A stretch of 14,108 nucleotides of DNA from Candidatus Pacearchaeota archaeon (GTDB lineage Archaea; Nanobdellota; Nanobdellia; Pacearchaeales; GW2011-AR1), in assembly GCA_002689985.1 (NCBI GenBank), contig NZDC01000024.1, positions 1 to 14,108 on the forward strand, written 5' to 3'. The stretch's first letter is position 1, and each line of letters starts with the position of its first letter. Both the position numbers and the translations under genes were made by a program. Positions 6,414 to 12,667 of this stretch are shown in pieces. The notes under the pieces were generated by a model. That model ran no database searches, had not been told where the DNA came from, and worked only from the letters and a program-made list of their open reading frames with translations.

Positions 6414-6854
6414 ATGAAAAAAGAATTTAGTAAACACTGGAAAGCAAGTAAACAACCAAGAAAACAAAGAAAATACTTAGCTAATGCTCCTTTACATATT
6501 AGGAAAAAATTTATTAGTGTTAATTTATCAAAAGAATTAAGAAAAAAATACGAAAAAAGAAATATTCCTGTAAAGAAAGGAGATGTTGTAAAAATTATGA
6601 GAGGAAAATTTAAGAAAAAACAAGGAAAAGTAATCGAAGTTAAATTAAAGACTTCAAAAATATTTATTGAAGGGATTCAAGTAAAAAAACAAGATGGATC
6701 AAAAGTAAATGTAAGATTACAAGCTTCAAATCTCCAAATTATTGAATTAAATTTGGAAGACAGAAAACGTGGAAGAGTTTTAGGTAAAGAGATAGAAGAA
6801 GTTAAAAAAGAATCAAAACAAATAAAAGAAAAACCTAAGGAGATAAAAAAGTAA
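6414..6854 (+). CDS. rpl24: Large-subunit ribosomal protein uL24 (L24), KOW domain
   Basis: uL24 initiates 50S assembly and sits near the exit tunnel. The 146-residue product has the archaeal N-terminal block with KHWKASKQPRKQRKYLANAP and HIRKKFISVNLSKELRKKY, then a KOW motif at about residues 54-75 (KKGDVVKIMRGKFKKKQGKV), and the DGSKVNVRLQASNLQI strand pair. The last 30 residues are lysine/glutamate rich. I start at ATG 6414 in the TAAAATG junction; an upstream in-frame GTG at 6381 inside uL14 would add eleven residues that do not fit the family. An AAGGAG at 6837-6842 in its 3' end lies 13 bases before the next start. Confidence 0.95.
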   Translation: MKKEFSKHWKASKQPRKQRKYLANAPLHIRKKFISVNLSKELRKKYEKRNIPVKKGDVVKIMRGKFKKKQGKVIEVKLKTSKIFIEGIQVKKQDGSKVNVRLQASNLQIIELNLEDRKRGRVLGKEIEEVKKESKQIKEKPKEIKK

Positions 6855-6855
6855 A

Positions 6856-7503
6856 ATGCACTTAAAAAGACAAAAAATACCAAAGAATTGGCCAATACCT
6901 AGAAAAGGTACAGCATATGTAGTTCGACCAAATTTTAATATCAAAAATGGTATTCCAATTTTAATTATTATAAGAGATATTTTAAAATTAGCTCAAAATA
7001 AAAAAGAAGTAAAAAAAGCAATCCATTCTAAAAATATCCTCATTAATAATAAAATAGTTAGAGATGAAAAAAATTCGGCATTACTTTTTGATATAATATC
7101 TATTCCTCCATTAAAAAAACATTATAAAGTAGAATTATCTGAAAAAGGGAAATTTCAGGCTAAAGAAATAAAAGAAACTGAAAGTATTAATAAGATATCT
7201 AAAATTATTAATAAGAAAACATTAAAAGGAAAGAAAACACAATTAAATCTAAGTGATGGGAAAAATTTTATATCAGATATTAAATGTAATGTTAATGATT
7301 CTGTTTTAATTAATCTAAAAAGTAAAAAAATAGAGAAATGTTTACCTTTGAAAGAAAAAGCAAAAGTAATTGTTATTGGAGGAAAACATATTGGAGAAAT
7401 AGGAATTATTAATAATATAAATATAGAAAGAAAAATTACTGAATTAACTATTGAAAAAAAACCTGTTAATGTTTTAATTAAACAATTGATGGTAACTGAA
7501 TAA
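6856..7503 (+). CDS. rps4e: Small-subunit ribosomal protein eS4 (S4e)
   Basis: eS4 is an archaeal/eukaryotic 30S protein with no bacterial counterpart. The N-terminal HLKRQKIPKNWPIPRKGTAYVVRP is diagnostic (archaeal form HLKR--AP--WPI-RK---W---P). An S4-like RNA-binding region follows with IIIRDILKLAQNKKEVKKAI and KNILINNKIVRDEK (about 37-72). Next come the central eS4 domain around VNDSVLI and a KOW-like segment AKVIVIGGKHIGEIGIINNI (about 168-187). At 215 residues it is shorter than most archaeal eS4 proteins (about 235-245). It sits between uL24 and ORF119 with TAAAATG at both ends. Confidence 0.95.
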   Translation: MHLKRQKIPKNWPIPRKGTAYVVRPNFNIKNGIPILIIIRDILKLAQNKKEVKKAIHSKNILINNKIVRDEKNSALLFDIISIPPLKKHYKVELSEKGKFQAKEIKETESINKISKIINKKTLKGKKTQLNLSDGKNFISDIKCNVNDSVLINLKSKKIEKCLPLKEKAKVIVIGGKHIGEIGIINNINIERKITELTIEKKPVNVLIKQLMVTE

Positions 7504-7504
7504 A

Positions 7505-7864
7505 ATGATTGAACAAAAATTAATATTGAAAGGTATAGGAAATGACCAATTAGAAGGATTTACTAAATCGACTCTTCCTAAAAAGAAAGAAATATTTAGA
7601 AGAATTGCAACAGCAATTACACATGATGATCTTAAAAGATATGAAAATGGAAATTTTTTAATAAATCTAGCAGAGGTTTTAGGAGAAGAAGGGGAGAAAA
7701 GATTTGATGATACTCCTAAAAGAGCTTCTCAACAAACTTCCTTAAGAATTTTACAAACTTTATATTGTACTAAATATAGTAATTCTAATCATATCTCTTT
7801 AAATGGACTCTATATAAATATGGTTAATATACAAGAAATAAAGGATACAATAGAAAATGGATAA
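7505..7864 (+). CDS. Unrecognised 119-aa protein inserted between eS4 and uL5
   Basis: I do not recognise this protein. It begins one base after the eS4 stop (TAAAATG) and overlaps the uL5 start by eight bases, so it is co-transcribed and probably translationally coupled. By hand count it has about 17 basic and 16 acidic residues, near neutral. The order of elements is a short strand-like start (KLILKGIGNDQLEGF), a Lys/Arg patch with a predicted helix (KKKEIFRRIATAITHDDLKRY), an acidic helix (LAEVLGEEGEKRFDD), a polar helix (RASQQTSLRILQTLY), and a C-terminal half rich in Asn, Ser and Ile. There is one cysteine and no membrane segment. eS4 and uL5 are normally adjacent, so this is a lineage-specific insertion of unknown role. 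Confidence 0.8.
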   Translation: MIEQKLILKGIGNDQLEGFTKSTLPKKKEIFRRIATAITHDDLKRYENGNFLINLAEVLGEEGEKRFDDTPKRASQQTSLRILQTLYCTKYSNSNHISLNGLYINMVNIQEIKDTIENG

Positions 7865-8357
7865 AAATATTATGAGAACTATAAAAATTGAAAAGGTTGT
7901 ATTAAATGTAGGTGCAACCGGAGAAGAATTAGAAAAAGGAGTAAAATTATTAAAAATTCTAACTGGAAAAAAACCTGCAAAAATGAAATCAAATAAAAGA
8001 ATTCCTACTTTGAGTGTTAGACCTGGATTAGAAGTTGGAGCAGTTGTAACTATCAGAAAGGATATTAATGAATTCTTAAAAAGAATGTTAGCAGCAATAG
8101 ATAATAAATTAAATAGAAATCAAATAAGTGAAAATAATTTTTCATTTGGAATAAAAGAATATATTGAAATTCCTGATGTAGAATATCAAAGAGAAATTGG
8201 AATCATTGGATTTGATATAACAGTTGTATTTATTAGATCTGGAAGAAGAGTTAAATTAAAAAAAGTAAAAAGAGGAAAAATTCCAAAAAAACAAATTATT
8301 AGTAAAAAGGAAATAATTAAATTCATGGAGGAGAAATTCCAAACGGAATTCATTTAA
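7857..8357 (+). CDS. rpl5: Large-subunit ribosomal protein uL5 (L5)
   Basis: uL5 binds 5S rRNA in the central protuberance and contacts the P-site tRNA. Archaeal blocks are MRTIKIEKVVLNVGATGEELEKG, LLKILTGKKPAKMKSNKRIPTLSVRPG (about 29-55), a GAVVTIRKDINEFLKRML stretch, and the late SFGIKEYIEIPDVEYQREIGIIGFDITVVF segment, which carries the G-IGF-I-VV signature. Length (166) is near the usual 165-185. The ATG at 7857 overlaps ORF119 by eight bases, with AAGGAT at 7841-7846 as a weak ribosome site. An alternative ATG at 7872 (codon 6) fits the family start equally well and would remove the overlap. Confidence 0.95.
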   Translation: MDKNIMRTIKIEKVVLNVGATGEELEKGVKLLKILTGKKPAKMKSNKRIPTLSVRPGLEVGAVVTIRKDINEFLKRMLAAIDNKLNRNQISENNFSFGIKEYIEIPDVEYQREIGIIGFDITVVFIRSGRRVKLKKVKRGKIPKKQIISKKEIIKFMEEKFQTEFI

Positions 8358-8358
8358 A

Positions 8359-8589
8359 ATGACAGCAAGTGATTGGAGGAAAATTTTGAAACAATTAAGA
8401 AATAAGCCTGAAGTAATGGCGAAATTCCTAAAACATAATAAACCAAAAGAAAAGAAAATAGGAATCTCTGTAAAAAAATGTGAGAGATGTGGAAGATTTG
8501 GAGCTCACATTAAATCATATGGATTAAATTTATGCCGGCACTGTTTCAGAGAAATAGCTAAAGAAATCGGTTTTAATAAATACTCATAG
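8359..8589 (+). CDS. rps14: Small-subunit ribosomal protein uS14 (S14), Zn-ribbon type
   Basis: uS14 is a 30S head protein near uS3 and uS10. The C-terminal part is the classic archaeal zinc form: CERCGRFGAHIKSYGLNLCRHC with cysteines at 41, 44, 59 and 62, followed by FREIAKEIGFNKYS. The total is 76 residues, whereas many archaeal S14 proteins have only about 50-57. The extra 30 or so are an N-terminal segment, SDWRKILKQLRNKPEVMAKF, that looks helical. I kept the upstream ATG because it sits in the TAAAATG junction with uL5 and no later ATG gives the zinc domain with a sensible start. It ends TAG three bases before uS8. Confidence 0.95.
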   Translation: MTASDWRKILKQLRNKPEVMAKFLKHNKPKEKKIGISVKKCERCGRFGAHIKSYGLNLCRHCFREIAKEIGFNKYS

Positions 8590-8592
8590 AAA

Positions 8593-8973
8593 ATGTCACA
8601 AGATATAATTGCAGATGCTTTGAATATGGTAAAAAATGCCAAAAAAGCAAAAAAAGAAAACATTAAGATAAATAGAATTTCAAATTTATTAATTGAAATC
8701 CTCAAAATAATGAAACAAAAAAATGCAATAAAAAAATATAAAATCGATAGTAAAAAGAAATTTATTGAAATAACAATTGGAGATTTATCTGAATGCAAAG
8801 CAATAAAACCAAGATTTACTGTTAATAAATCTGAAATTGAAAAATATAGAAGAAGATACTTACCATCAAGAAATTTAGGGACAATGATTATCTCAACAAA
8901 TAAGGGACTCGTAACTCATGAAGAGATATTAGAAAAAGGAATAGGAGGAAGCTTAATTGCATATTTTTACTAA
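8593..8973 (+). CDS. rps8: Small-subunit ribosomal protein uS8 (S8)
   Basis: uS8 binds the central domain of 16S rRNA and is an early assembly protein. The 126-residue product has the N-terminal DIIADALNMVKNAKKAKK block, NLLIEILKIMKQKNAIKKYKI, the IGDLSECKAIKPRFTVNKSEIEKY middle found in archaeal forms, and the conserved C-terminal SRNLGTMIISTNKGLVTHEE, ending in GIGGSLIAYFY. Length is normal (about 130). The gene has some of the lowest GC in the window (about 15% by hand count over 8641-8700). Its TAA stop shares one base with the uL6 ATG (TAATG). Confidence 0.96.
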   Translation: MSQDIIADALNMVKNAKKAKKENIKINRISNLLIEILKIMKQKNAIKKYKIDSKKKFIEITIGDLSECKAIKPRFTVNKSEIEKYRRRYLPSRNLGTMIISTNKGLVTHEEILEKGIGGSLIAYFY

Positions 8974-9515
8974 TGAAAAAGGAAATCTTTCAAAATATTG
9001 AAATCCCCGAAGGAATTGAAGTCAAAATAGATAGAAATAGTTTATCTATTAAAGGGCCTAAAGGAGAAAATAAAAAAACATTTAATATAAACAAAATAGT
9101 TCTTGAAAAAAAAGATAATTTAATAATTATTGGGAGTAAAAAAGCAACAAAAACAGAAAAAAGAATGATAAACACAATTACTGCACATATTAATAATATG
9201 ATTAAAGGTGTTCAAGAAGAATTTGAATATAAACTAAAGATATGTTTTAGTCATTTCCCAATAAGTGTAGAAATTAAAGGAAATGAAGCTATGGTAAAAA
9301 ATTTCCTAGGAGAAAAAATACCAAGAAAATTAAGAATAGTAAAAGGAGTTAATGTTAATATCGATAAGGATATAATTACAATAAAATCCACAGATAAGGA
9401 ATTAGCTGGACAAGTAACAGCAAATTTTGAAAAAGCAACTAAAATTAGAGCAAAAGATAGAAGAGTATTTCAAGATGGAATTTACTTAATAAATCGTGCT
9501 GGAAAAGAAATATAA
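8973..9515 (+). CDS. rpl6: Large-subunit ribosomal protein uL6 (L6)
   Basis: uL6 lies at the base of the L7/L12 stalk near the factor-binding and sarcin-ricin region. The 180-residue product has two repeated alpha/beta domains. The N-terminal one starts IEIPEGIEVKIDRNSLSIKGPKG and includes RMINTITAHINNMIKGVQEEFEYKLKI. The C-terminal one has VEIKGNEAMVKNFLGEKIPRKLRI and ends DRRVFQDGIYLINRAGKEI, the archaeal form of the R-F-DGIY motif. Length is normal for archaea (about 175-185). The start overlaps uS8 by one base. It closes with TAAAATG into eL32. Confidence 0.96.
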   Translation: MKKEIFQNIEIPEGIEVKIDRNSLSIKGPKGENKKTFNINKIVLEKKDNLIIIGSKKATKTEKRMINTITAHINNMIKGVQEEFEYKLKICFSHFPISVEIKGNEAMVKNFLGEKIPRKLRIVKGVNVNIDKDIITIKSTDKELAGQVTANFEKATKIRAKDRRVFQDGIYLINRAGKEI

Positions 9516-9516
9516 A

Positions 9517-9900
9517 ATGACAACAAAATTTTTAAGAAGAGATTGGAAAAGACACTCAAAACTTGGGAGAAAAAGAAAGAAAAAACAAGTTTGGAGAAAA
9601 CCAAAAGGAAGAGATAATAAAATGAGAGAGAAAAGAAGAGGATATCCAATAATTGTTAGTGTTGGTTATAAAAAAAGAAAAACTGAAGATAAAAAACCAA
9701 TAACTATCAAAAATATTAAAGATCTTGATAAAATTAATAAAAATAAAAAAATAATTATAGGAAAAACTGGGAAAAAGAAAAAAATAGAAATTATAAAAAA
9801 AATAAAAGAAATGAAACTTAAAATTAACAATTTTAACATTGATAAGTTCTTAAATCAATCAAAGAAAAAATTAGGAGAAAAGAAAAATGAATCTAAGTAA
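9517..9900 (+). CDS. rpl32e: Large-subunit ribosomal protein eL32 (L32e)
   Basis: eL32 is an archaeal/eukaryotic 50S protein. Residues 5-51 carry the conserved core: FLRRDWKRHSKLGRKRKKK, then VWRKPKGRDNKMREKRRGYP and VSVGYKKRK, matching F-R---HR-K----WRRP-G-D-KMR----G-P--GY. The next family block, usually VRGLHPSG, cannot be found: the sequence runs straight into KKPITIKNIKDLDKI, then IGKTGKKKKIEIIKKIKEMKLKI. The product is 127 residues with a lysine-rich tail. I start at ATG 9517 in the TAAAATG junction; the in-frame TTG at 9496 lies inside uL6. It overlaps eL19 by 14 bases. Confidence 0.92.
   Translation: MTTKFLRRDWKRHSKLGRKRKKKQVWRKPKGRDNKMREKRRGYPIIVSVGYKKRKTEDKKPITIKNIKDLDKINKNKKIIIGKTGKKKKIEIIKKIKEMKLKINNFNIDKFLNQSKKKLGEKKNESK
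9871..9877 (+). promoter_or_regulatory. Shine-Dalgarno site for eL19 inside eL32
   Basis: TTAGGAG lies nine bases before the eL19 ATG at 9887, which is placed 14 bases inside eL32. It supports independent initiation at this overlapped start. Confidence 0.5.
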
Positions 9901-10291
9901 AAAAAAGATATTAGCTACAAAAGCCTTAAAAGTAGGAAAAGAAAGGATTGTTTTCTTACAATCAAGATTAAATGAAATTAAAGAGGCAATAACAAAACAA
10001 GATATTAGAGATTTAATTAATGATAAAGCAATAATTGTAAAGAATATAAAAGGACGTAAAAAGAATACAAAGAAAAAAGGGAAAAAGAGTATAGGAAATA
10101 TAAGAAAAAAAGTGAATAAAAGAAAAAAAGAATATGTAATAATGACTAGGAAATTAAGAAAATATCTCTCTGAAATAAAAAAACAAGAAAAAATAGAAAA
10201 AGAAGAAGTTAAAAATATTAGAAAAAAAATAAGAAATAGAATATTCAAAGATAAAGCTCATTTAGTAAATTATATTAAAAAATTAAAATGA
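9887..10291 (+). CDS. rpl19e: Large-subunit ribosomal protein eL19 (L19e)
   Basis: eL19 is a long helical archaeal/eukaryotic 50S protein that reaches across to the small subunit. The 134-residue product opens NLSKKKILATKALKVGKERIVF and continues SRLNEIKEAITKQDIRDLINDKAI (about 26-49), matching the RL-EI-EAIT--DIR-LI signature. It then has a highly basic hinge (KGRKKNTKKKGKKS, about 55-68) and a long lysine-rich helix to the end. It is a little shorter than the usual 145-150. The signature part is clear, while the C-terminal half is recognisable mainly by composition. Its stop overlaps uL18 as ATGA. Confidence 0.92.
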   Translation: MNLSKKKILATKALKVGKERIVFLQSRLNEIKEAITKQDIRDLINDKAIIVKNIKGRKKNTKKKGKKSIGNIRKKVNKRKKEYVIMTRKLRKYLSEIKKQEKIEKEEVKNIRKKIRNRIFKDKAHLVNYIKKLK

Positions 10292-10785
10292 AAACATTAA
10301 AACGAAGAAGAAAGGAAAATAAAACAGACTACTTAAAAAGAATTAAACTACTTAAAAATAATTCTCCTAGAATTACATTTAGAAAAACAAACAAGTATGT
10401 TATTAGTCAATATATTACAAGTAAACAAGCACAAGATAAAATTAAAATTGGAGTAAATTCAAAACAATTAATTAAATATGGATGGCCTAAAGAATTTGAA
10501 GGAAGTTTAAAATCAATTCCTGCATCATATTTAACTGGATTTTTAATTGGAAAAACAATTCTTAAAGAAAAATTAGAAACACCAACTATTGATTTTGGCA
10601 TGATTAGACCGTTACATAAAACAAGAATTTATGCTTTTTTAAAAGGATTGATAGATTCTGGAATTGAAATAAAACATAAAAAAGATATTTTTCCAGATGA
10701 AGAAAAAATAAAAGGAAAATATATGAAAAAAGATTTTTCTCAGATTTTTAATGAAATTAAATTAAAAATAGAAAAAGAACAATGA
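10288..10785 (+). CDS. rpl18: Large-subunit ribosomal protein uL18 (L18)
   Basis: uL18 binds 5S rRNA together with uL5 in the central protuberance. The archaeal/eukaryotic signature is clear: RRRKENKTDYLKRIKLLKNN (residues 6-25), SPRITFRKTNKYVISQYI, the YGWPKEF stretch, then SIPASYLTGFLIGKTIL (76-92), the IDFGMIRPLHKTRIYAFLKGLIDSGI block (101-126) and FPDEEKIKGKYM (135-146). Length (165) is below the roughly 190 of many archaea because the C-terminal tail is short. It begins in an ATGA overlap with eL19 and ends in another with uS5, and neither start has an obvious Shine-Dalgarno site. Confidence 0.96.
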   Translation: MKTLKRRRKENKTDYLKRIKLLKNNSPRITFRKTNKYVISQYITSKQAQDKIKIGVNSKQLIKYGWPKEFEGSLKSIPASYLTGFLIGKTILKEKLETPTIDFGMIRPLHKTRIYAFLKGLIDSGIEIKHKKDIFPDEEKIKGKYMKKDFSQIFNEIKLKIEKEQ

Positions 10786-11555
10786 ATAAAGAACAAGAAG
10801 AAAAGAAAGATGAAACAAAAGTAGTTGAAACTCCACAAAAGGAAACAGCAAAAAAACCAGAAGGGAATAAAAGAAGAAATCAATTACCAACTAGGGAAGA
10901 AATAATTTCTGCTTGGAGTCCTAAAACAAAGCTTGGACATGATGTCAAAGATGGAAAAATTAAAAATATTGATGAAATCTTAGACAATAATAAAAAAATT
11001 CTTGAATATGAAATTGTTGATTCTTTACTTAATGTTAAATCTGATTTATTATCTATTGGTCAATCAAAAGGGAAATTTGGAGGTGGAAAAAGAAGAGCAT
11101 GGAGACAAACACAAAGAAAAACAAAAGAAGGAAATGTTCCAACATTTTCAACACTTGCAGTTATTGGTGATGAAAATGGACATGTGGGAGTTGGTTCTGG
11201 AAAATCAAATGAAACTTTACCTGCAAGAGATAAAGCAGTAAAAAAAGCTAAATTAAATGTTATTAAAATAAAAAGAACTTGTGGAGGGTTTGATTGTGCA
11301 TGTTCTGAATTACATTCTGTTCCATTTAAAGTAATCGGAAAATCTGGAAGTGTTAAAGTTACATTAATTCCCGCATCACAAGGAACAGGATTAGTTGTAG
11401 CAAATGAATTAAAAAAAGTATTAAAACTTGCAGGAATAAAAGATGTTTATAGTAGAACACAAGGTAGAAAAAGAACAACATTTAATCTAATCAAAGCTTG
11501 TATGAATGCTTTAAAAAAAATTAATATTCAAAAGGAGATAACAAAAAATGAATAA
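10782..11555 (+). CDS. rps5: Small-subunit ribosomal protein uS5 (S5) with charged N-terminal extension
   Basis: uS5 lies at the mRNA entry channel and supports decoding accuracy. The double-stranded-RNA-binding-like S5 domain begins around residue 75. Blocks are GQSKGKFGGGKRRAWRQTQRK (93-113), TFSTLAVIGDENGHVGVG (121-138), the archaeal RTCGGFDCACSELHSVPFKV (165-184), and VKVTLIPASQGTGLVVANELKKVLKLAGIKDVYSRTQGR. The 257-residue length exceeds the usual 210-240. The extra part is residues 1 to about 33, a Lys/Glu-rich low-complexity segment that is probably disordered. It starts in an ATGA overlap with uL18 and ends overlapping ORF79 by eight bases. Confidence 0.96.
   Translation: MNKEQEEKKDETKVVETPQKETAKKPEGNKRRNQLPTREEIISAWSPKTKLGHDVKDGKIKNIDEILDNNKKILEYEIVDSLLNVKSDLLSIGQSKGKFGGGKRRAWRQTQRKTKEGNVPTFSTLAVIGDENGHVGVGSGKSNETLPARDKAVKKAKLNVIKIKRTCGGFDCACSELHSVPFKVIGKSGSVKVTLIPASQGTGLVVANELKKVLKLAGIKDVYSRTQGRKRTTFNLIKACMNALKKINIQKEITKNE
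11531..11537 (+). promoter_or_regulatory. Shine-Dalgarno site for ORF79
   Basis: AAAGGAG lies ten bases before the ATG at 11548 and inside the last codons of uS5. A strong ribosome site in front of an unrecognised small ORF is evidence that the ORF is translated. Confidence 0.55.
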
Positions 11556-11787
11556 TAAAAAAGAATTTATAAGAAAATTAGAAAAATGTATGTCTGATAT
11601 GCAAAAAATAGTTAATAAGGGTGGTTATATACTTCAAGAAGAAATAACTAATTTTTCAAAATGTTATAAAGTTTATGAAAATCTAATTCAATTAAGTAAA
11701 TCAATTTTATTAGATAAAGAAGCAAAGCCATATCAAAAGATAGCTATGGGGTATAATGAAGAGTTTTGGAGGTCTAGAGCAATATGA
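11548..11787 (+). CDS. Unrecognised 79-aa protein inserted between uS5 and uL30
   Basis: I do not recognise this protein. It has a good Shine-Dalgarno sequence (11531-11537), overlaps uS5 by eight bases at its start and uL30 by four (ATGA) at its end, so it is almost certainly translated as part of the operon. By hand count it carries about 15 basic and 10 acidic residues, less basic than its neighbours. It looks mostly helical: KKEFIRKLEKCMSDMQKIV, a GG turn (residues 25-26), then a polar amphipathic stretch through YENLIQLSKSILLDKE, ending in an aromatic/Arg tail (NEEFWRSRAI). Two cysteines (14 and 39) have no zinc-motif spacing. uS5 and uL30 are normally adjacent. Possible roles are a ribosome-associated or assembly protein, which is inference from position only. 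Confidence 0.82.
   Translation: MNNKKEFIRKLEKCMSDMQKIVNKGGYILQEEITNFSKCYKVYENLIQLSKSILLDKEAKPYQKIAMGYNEEFWRSRAI
11768..11772 (+). promoter_or_regulatory. Shine-Dalgarno-like GGAGG before uL30
   Basis: GGAGG lies eleven bases before the uL30 ATG at 11784, inside ORF79. The spacing is on the long side, but the match is one of the best in the window and supports the ATGA-overlap start. Confidence 0.45.
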
Positions 11788-12200
11788 TAGCAATAATAAG
11801 AATTTGTGGGAGAATAGGATTAGAAAAAGATATAATTGAAACTCTAAATAGATTAAGATTAAGAAAAAAATATGCGTGTGTTATAATAAAACCAACAAAA
11901 GAAAATTTAGGAATGATAAAAAAATTAAGAAATTTTGTAGCATATGGTGAAATAAATAAAGATCTTTTTGAAAAACTTGTTGAAAAAAGAGGACAAATTA
12001 TTAATAAATCAGGAAAAATTGATTCTAAAAAAGTTATTGAAGAATTAGAAAAAGGGGAAAAATATGAAGAATTAAACTTAAAACCTTTTTTTAGACTGCA
12101 TCCGCCAAGAAAAGGGATAAAAAGTAAATTACATTTTCCAAAAGGAGTTTTAGGAGATAATAAAGAAAAAATAAATGAATTAATTAAAAGGATGTTATAA
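11784..12200 (+). CDS. rpl30: Large-subunit ribosomal protein uL30 (L30), archaeal type
   Basis: uL30 is a small 50S protein; the archaeal form is longer than the bacterial 60-residue one. Residues 1-60 hold the ferredoxin-like core: IAIIRICGRIG, IIETLNRLRLRKKYACVIIKPTKENLGMI, and FVAYGEINKDLFEKLVEKRG. The archaeal extension ends in the diagnostic FFRLHPPRKGIKSKLHFPKGVLGDN and INELIKRML. Length (138) is close to the usual 150. It starts within the ATGA overlap with ORF79 and leads into uL15 through TAAAATG. Confidence 0.95.
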   Translation: MIAIIRICGRIGLEKDIIETLNRLRLRKKYACVIIKPTKENLGMIKKLRNFVAYGEINKDLFEKLVEKRGQIINKSGKIDSKKVIEELEKGEKYEELNLKPFFRLHPPRKGIKSKLHFPKGVLGDNKEKINELIKRML

Positions 12201-12201
12201 A

Positions 12202-12666
12202 ATGATTAAAACAAAAAAACGTAAAAAATCATCAAGAGATCATGGAAGAGGAATGGGAACTCATGGTTGGGGAGCTAGAAAAAAACACAAAAAATCAGGA
12301 CATAAGGGAGGAAAAGGAATGTCAGGTAGTGGAAAAAGAGCAGATCATAAAAAAACACTTATAAATAAATTATATGGACATAAATATTTTGGAAAACAAG
12401 GAATAACAAGTCGTGGAACAAAAAGAGATACAAGGCAAAGAATTAATCTAAGACAAATTGAATTAAATCCTTTAAAATATGGGAAGAAAGTAGGGGATAA
12501 ATTTGAAATTAATCTACTTAATTACAAAATTCTTGGAACTGGAGTTATAAAAAACAAATTAATAATAAAAGCAAAAGAAGCATCATTATCTGCAATTGAA
12601 AAAATAAAAGAAGCTGGTGGAGAAATAATCTTGCCTACTAAAAAAGAGGAAAAGAAATCTCAATAA
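12202..12666 (+). CDS. rpl15: Large-subunit ribosomal protein uL15 (L15)
   Basis: uL15 binds 23S rRNA through a glycine-rich extended N-terminus and helps late 50S assembly. The archaeal/eukaryotic pattern is plain: KKRKKSSRDHGRGMGTHGWG (residues 5-24), ARKKHKKSGHKGGKGMSGSG (25-44), then YGHKYFGKQGITSRGTKRDT, LRQIEL, and the C-terminal globular part with INLLNYKILGTGVIKNKLIIKAKEASLSAIEKIKEAGG. Length is 154, normal for archaea. An AAGGAT at 12188-12193 may help initiation. It ends TAAAATG into secY. Confidence 0.96.
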   Translation: MIKTKKRKKSSRDHGRGMGTHGWGARKKHKKSGHKGGKGMSGSGKRADHKKTLINKLYGHKYFGKQGITSRGTKRDTRQRINLRQIELNPLKYGKKVGDKFEINLLNYKILGTGVIKNKLIIKAKEASLSAIEKIKEAGGEIILPTKKEEKKSQ

Positions 12667-12667
12667 A

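Noticed and set aside
11002..11241. A 79-codon plus-strand frame inside uS5
   Set aside because: It lies in another frame of a confidently identified gene, is built of repetitive low-complexity codons and has no initiation signal.
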